DNA from: Siphonodentalium dalli
Lineage: Eukaryota > Mollusca > Scaphopoda > Gadilida > Siphonodentaliidae
Assembly: GCA_032622095.1 (NCBI GenBank)
Contig: CP136063.1
Span: forward strand, 120,240,723 to 120,304,722
Reading direction: 5' to 3'
DNA: 64,000 bases
Below the pieces are notes generated by a model. That model was not told where the DNA came from and searched no databases. It worked only from the letters and a program-made list of their open reading frames with translations. How positions within the stretch are numbered: the first letter of the stretch is position 1; each line of letters starts with the position of its first letter. Shown here piece by piece: positions 59,705 through 64,000 of this stretch. The translations under genes and the position numbers were made by a program.

Positions 59705-61284
59705 TTAAGTGGTTGAAAGAGTCCTAGATTATGACTATCATGTGAAATTTTAAATTGAGAGAATAGCTACATGTATTTGATATATTTCCCAGCCTGTTTG
59801 AATGTTTGTTTGAATGTTATTTTCACATAAAATGTAATATTTATTTCACTCTATTGCTAGTATGTATATTGGGTTATGAGATATTTGACTGCACTGGATA
59901 ATATCAAACCATTTAGTATTGACTATCGGAAGATGTTTTGTAAACTGTAAACTAAATTAGATCTTATATCTGGGAAAAGTATCTAAGAAATTGGCGATAA
60001 TGCAGTGGAAGTATAGCCTTAGAATGGTACCATACCTTAACACCTAGCCCCCCCCCCCCCCCCCCCCCCCACTGCTTCAGAAAATTAAATTGGGATGCTG
60101 ATTTATAAACCTATGCCATGCATTTGGAAAACTGAAACTTGATGATAAATATTGATGATAATTTTCTATGTTCAGCTCAGCTCTATTTGAGTTACATTCA
60201 ACACTCCTTGTCTGCCACCCATCCATCAGATCATCACTCTCCCACAGATACAATTGTGAGGTGAATACTTGGATTTTGAAAGATTGTTTTTTTGACATGA
60301 GTTGGTCACTTTTGGTGAAAGTGCAGCTCATAAGTGATCTAAATGCCCTTCCACATTCCATGCGAGTTTCATATTCACCAGTGAGTCGATGACAACAAAT
60401 CAAATTAATGCAACTGTACGGTTGATTTCATCATTTGCAATGACATAGAAACGAAGAATAATCTATGAAGTATCAAAATTGTAATTCAACAAACATGATC
60501 AGGTGAGGAATTTCTCCAGAATTGAAAAATTAAAGATTTATCAGAAAATCAACATTTCACAAAGCAAGTAATATGACCAAGGGCTTGTAATTTCATGGAA
60601 AGCCGATGTTAAAATTTTAGGTGCCTAAAGGATTTAGATGCCTTGTCAAATAGCCATTAGATGCCATTATTTATACAAATTTCATACCACGTGTAAATCA
60701 ATCGCATCGCACAGCATCTGGGTCCACATTTGTGTGTGTCTTTTCTAAATGACATTTCAGAGCTATAGTCAAATTTTATTATCTCACCACAAATAAAAAT
60801 GAACATCATGTTTTGTGTGACCCACATTATGTGAGTAAAGGGGGGATGCCCAATAGCAGTAGAGTCCACACATAGAGGTACCATGTCTTGCCCACCGGAA
60901 GCTGACATAAGCTAATGATAGGCAGAGCACCCTGCTGTAAAGGCAGTTTCTGATATATAGTCATAAAGAATAGGAACAGAAAAGATAGCAGAAACCCAAA
61001 GAACACATATCGATTTGTGTTATGATTTATGTTTCATAATAAGAATTAATTTAAGCTTTGTATGACCCACAAAATATTATTTTGTATACTGTACTGTTAC
61101 AGTATAATGTTTGCAAACTATGCTAAAAACACGTATAAAGAGCGCCCATTTGCATATACATGTTGTATACACTTATATCTATGCAATTCATGTTATATTG
61201 GGGTCACGTTTCCAGTTGTTTTATTCCTTATTAAGCAAGAAAGCCACACGTCCTCTGGTATATTAGGTACCGAGTTTCTCATAT
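59705..61284. other. intergenic, nothing firm
   Basis: At 60.08-60.40 kb both strands are open for 75-108 codons, and an acceptor-like ttttctatgttcag precedes the plus frame. Neither translation resembles a family I know. Confidence 0.35.
60048..60070 (+). repeat. poly-C tract (23 nt)
   Basis: Twenty-three consecutive C; capable of G-quadruplex formation on the opposite strand. Confidence 0.95.
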
Positions 61285-62600
61285 ACATCCTACCTGAATT
61301 AAAGGTACACGCATTAATAGATAAGTTATACATTTCCCGGATGGTATATTGGAGTTATCCCATCCATAACAGTACAAATTAAGTTAACTTCGTGCAAATT
61401 AGGATATGCATACTTATACATGATATATCAAGCACTAACAGCTATTGTGTTACAAGATAGTTGAATATAAACGCTCTTTATATTGGGTTCATTAGTTATG
61501 TGTTTCTGTTATTTAAATAAGAGATTTATTATGTCAGGCTCCCACACACTATCACAAAAAGGTTTTTATTGTCTGTGCTATCTTAGAGATGCCGTTGTTA
61601 AAGCGACATGATATATATCGTACCTGACTTGAAGGTACACTCATTTATAGATAAGTTATACATTTCCCAGATGGTATATTGGAGTTGTCCCATCCATAAC
61701 AGTAAACATTAAGTTAACTTCGTGCAGATTAGGATATGAATACTTATACATGATATATCAAGCACTAACAGCTATTGGGTTATACTATAGTTTAATATAA
61801 ACGCTCTTTATATTGGGTTCATTAGTTATGTGTTTCTGTTATTTAAATATGATATTTATTATGTCAGGCTCCCACACACTATCACAAAAAGGTTTTTATT
61901 GTCTGTACTATCTAAGAGGTGCCGTTGTTAACGCGAAATGATATATATCGTACCTGAATTAAAGGTACACGCATTTATAGATAAGTTATACATTTCCCAT
62001 ATGGTATAGGAGTTGTCCCATCCATAACAGTAAAAATTAAGTTAACTTCGTGTAAATAATAAGATATGCATACTTATGCATGATATATCAAGCACTAACA
62101 GCTATTGGTTTACAAGCGAGTTGAATATAAATGCTCTTTATTTGGGGTTCATTAGTTTTGTGTTTCTGTTATTTAATAAGAGATTTATTATGCTCGGCTC
62201 CCACACACTATAACAAAAAGGTGTTATTGTTTGTACCATCTCAGGGGTGTCGTTGTTAATGCGACATGATATATGTCGTACCTGAATTAAAGGTACACGC
62301 ATATATAGATAAGTTACACATTTCCCATATGGCATTGGAGTTGTCCCATCCATAACAGTAAACATTAAGTTAATTTCGCACAAATAGGATATGCATCCTT
62401 ACTTATGCATGATATATCAAGCACCAACAACCACCGGACCACAAGCGAGCTGAACATAAACGCTCTTTATATTGGGTTCATTAGTTATGTATTTCTGTTA
62501 TTTTAATAAGAGATTTATTATATCAGGCTTCCACACACTATCACAATAAGGTTTTATTGTTAGTGCGATTATAGAGGTGTCGTTGTTAATGCGACACTAA
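61285..62600 (+). repeat. 330-bp satellite, about four copies
   Basis: The phrase GGTACAC(G/T)CAT begins at 61303, 61633, 61963 and 62292, periods of 330, 330 and 329 bp. Units share ATAAGTTATACATTTCCC, GTCCCATCCATAACAGTA, ATATATCAAGCACTAACAGC, CGCTCTTTATATTGGGTTCA and GTCAGGCTCCCACACACTAT. The array ends near TCGTTGTTAATGCGACACTA. No coding potential. Confidence 0.9.
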
Positions 62601-62910
62601 TTAAAGGGACAATACAAACATGTTACATATACTAGTATTGTCAGTTTTAGTACAATGTTTATTAATCGGCCATTTTGTTACTGCATACCTACGAAATGTA
62701 TTACTACGAACGTGTATTTGACTTACCGTACGAGCTTGATAACACAGAAGGAATCAATTGTTTGGAAAAGATTTACTACGTCCAGTTCCGATTAATCACC
62801 AGTTTGTGATCCCTTATAATTATAATTATTATGAGCTAAAAGACTTACACATAACACTGCCCATCCTGTGAATTAATTAAACTCCTCTCTAAACTTATAA
62901 AGACAAACTG

Positions 62911-63583
62911 TTAACCCTTTCTATACTAAGCACTCATTGACGAGTAGTTTCCTTAGGAAATGTTCAGCTTATGAGTTCAACAAATGAACATAGGTCATTT
63001 ATTGAACTTATTATCTCAACATTTCCCACCAAAGACTATGCATTTGTATTACCGTTCATATGTCTGTTGTCTGCTTAATAGACATCTTTCACATTTTGAA
63101 CGACAACAGATAATTATTACAAATAGCTATTTGTTGTCATAATTTTTTTCGGATGGTCCAAAAACCTTTTTAGCAGAATTGACAACAATGAGCCCGTTTA
63201 TGAGACAATCATGCTTGCTAGTCACAGTTAGGGGATTACGGGACTGTGCCTCATGATCTCAGAGTCATCTCCCACATTGAGCAACTGAGAAATGTATTTG
63301 TGAGTTTTATTGAAAATCGGAACCTGTAATCGTAACAACAAATGGAGAAATACGACAACAGATATAATGGAGAAATACGACAACAGATATAATGGAGAAA
63401 TACGACAACAGATATAAAGAACACAAATTCTAGTGACGTAGTACTCTATTCATAATAATTATCTGTTGTTCAAAATGCAAAAGGTATCTATCACCTGAAG
63501 ATCCCGCCAGATGAATAATAAACCATTCCAATGTATATTTTTATAGCTGAATGGGAGAATCCATTTAGTAATGAAAGGGTTAA
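62911..63583. mobile_element. 665-bp TTAA-flanked element (piggyBac-like MITE)
   Basis: Body 62915-63579 begins CCCTTTCTATACTAAG and ends TTTAGTAATGAAAGGG, with TTAA on both sides. Inside, ACATTTTGAACGACAACAGATAA (about 63.09 kb) pairs with TTATCTGTTGTTCAAAATG (about 63.46 kb), and a 25-bp unit is repeated three times at 63341-63415. A diverged relative lies at 27.41-27.66 kb. Confidence 0.75.
63341..63415 (+). repeat. 3 x 25-bp tandem repeat
   Basis: Unit AATGGAGAAATACGACAACA+GATAT, at 63341, 63366 and 63391, essentially identical. Confidence 0.9.
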
Positions 63584-64000
63584 ATGTTACAATCTTGGGG
63601 GATGTTTCTTTCTCAATGGTATATGTCCAGTGTTGTTAGATTATCAAGTTCAACCACCATTTATTTTGGTTTTGTTTTTGTATGTTACCAATTAAAATTT
63701 TCTTCTATTAATTATTTGTTTTCAGAAAGCAGCTGGAATAATATATACATTTATATATTTAATCTTGCATCATAAATAAAAAATGTTTTCACGTTCATGA
63801 AGGTTTTTAATCATTTTGGTTTTGCAAGACAGCGTGATTTGACTTATTTAGTGACAGGATTGGCACTATAATATGCCAGGGTGACAGGATTATCATGAAC
63901 ATTTCAGTTGCTCATTGGCTGTGTTACATTTGTGTGGTAGACTACTGCCACTATTCAATTGAAAAACTAACTGATATAAGTGGGCCTGTGAGCAATCAGA
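63584..64000. other. intergenic, nothing recognised
   Basis: AT-rich. GTGACAGGATT occurs twice (about 63.85 and 63.88 kb). No gene. Confidence 0.4.

Noticed and set aside
60077-60403. Overlapping open frames on both strands, possible exon
   Set aside because: No homology recognised and simultaneous openness on both strands argues for composition; kept only as a note.
61285-62600. CRISPR-like regular repeats
   Set aside because: Period of 330 bp with no short identical repeats or unique spacers, in a eukaryotic context; it is a satellite.

Overview
This window looks like nuclear DNA of a metazoan, most likely a marine mollusc (bivalve or gastropod grade). It is AT-rich and intron-like, has no prokaryotic gene organisation, and is packed with interspersed repeats. 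Several repeat families combine a terminal palindrome, a GGAC/GTCC microsatellite and tandem cores of about 150-170 bp, an architecture I know from the 'pearl'/Helentron-associated elements of bivalves. The species cannot be named from sequence alone.

One protein-coding gene is confidently recognised. It is a three-exon, plus-strand OSER1 homologue (oxidative stress-responsive serine-rich protein 1) with coding exons 45586-45662, 51698-51751 and 54562-55294. Both introns are GT-AG and phase 2, and the predicted protein is 287 aa against about 292 aa in human. The N-terminal AFKKL block, a basic KKRR stretch and the C-terminal IPKEMSSMAEMMY block support the call. The 5' non-coding exon was not located. 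A second locus at 29.88-30.13 kb has a promoter-like stretch (two CCGGAAG ETS sites, one CACGTG) and a short reading frame that resumes beyond a 5.6-kb hAT insertion. It is a tentative disrupted gene.

Layout: 0-8 kb holds TTAA-flanked MITEs, hairpins and modular repeats. 8.1-11.9 kb is a hAT-like element (8-bp duplication GCCTTATC) carrying about 14 tandem units. 12-18 kb holds more modular repeats. 18.7-20.7 kb is an element with arms of about 200 bp and duplication ATGCAACC. 21.75-21.88 kb is a palindromic CTCCC/GGGAG array. 22.6-23.7 kb is modular repeat and (GA)n. 24.4-29.65 kb is a 5.2-kb inverted-repeat element with a LINE reverse-transcriptase relic inside. 30.1-36.75 kb holds two related hAT elements with perfect 8-bp duplications. 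37.46 kb has a hAT BED-finger fragment. 39.66-42.14 kb is another hAT-like element. 42.8-43.9 kb is a tandem modular repeat. 44.5 kb is a 92-bp fold-back element with a 9-bp duplication. 45.6-55.3 kb is OSER1, its introns filled with transposons, including a 2.26-kb element bearing nine copies of GTAATGTCAGTCA(C/T). 55.3-64 kb holds repeats, a MULE-like element of the same family as the 92-bp fold-back, a 330-bp satellite and a TTAA-flanked MITE.

Most mobile elements were delimited by reading matched target-site duplications directly from the sequence. Superfamily names are inferred from duplication length and terminal motifs, because almost no intact transposase is present. No rRNA, tRNA or CRISPR array was seen.
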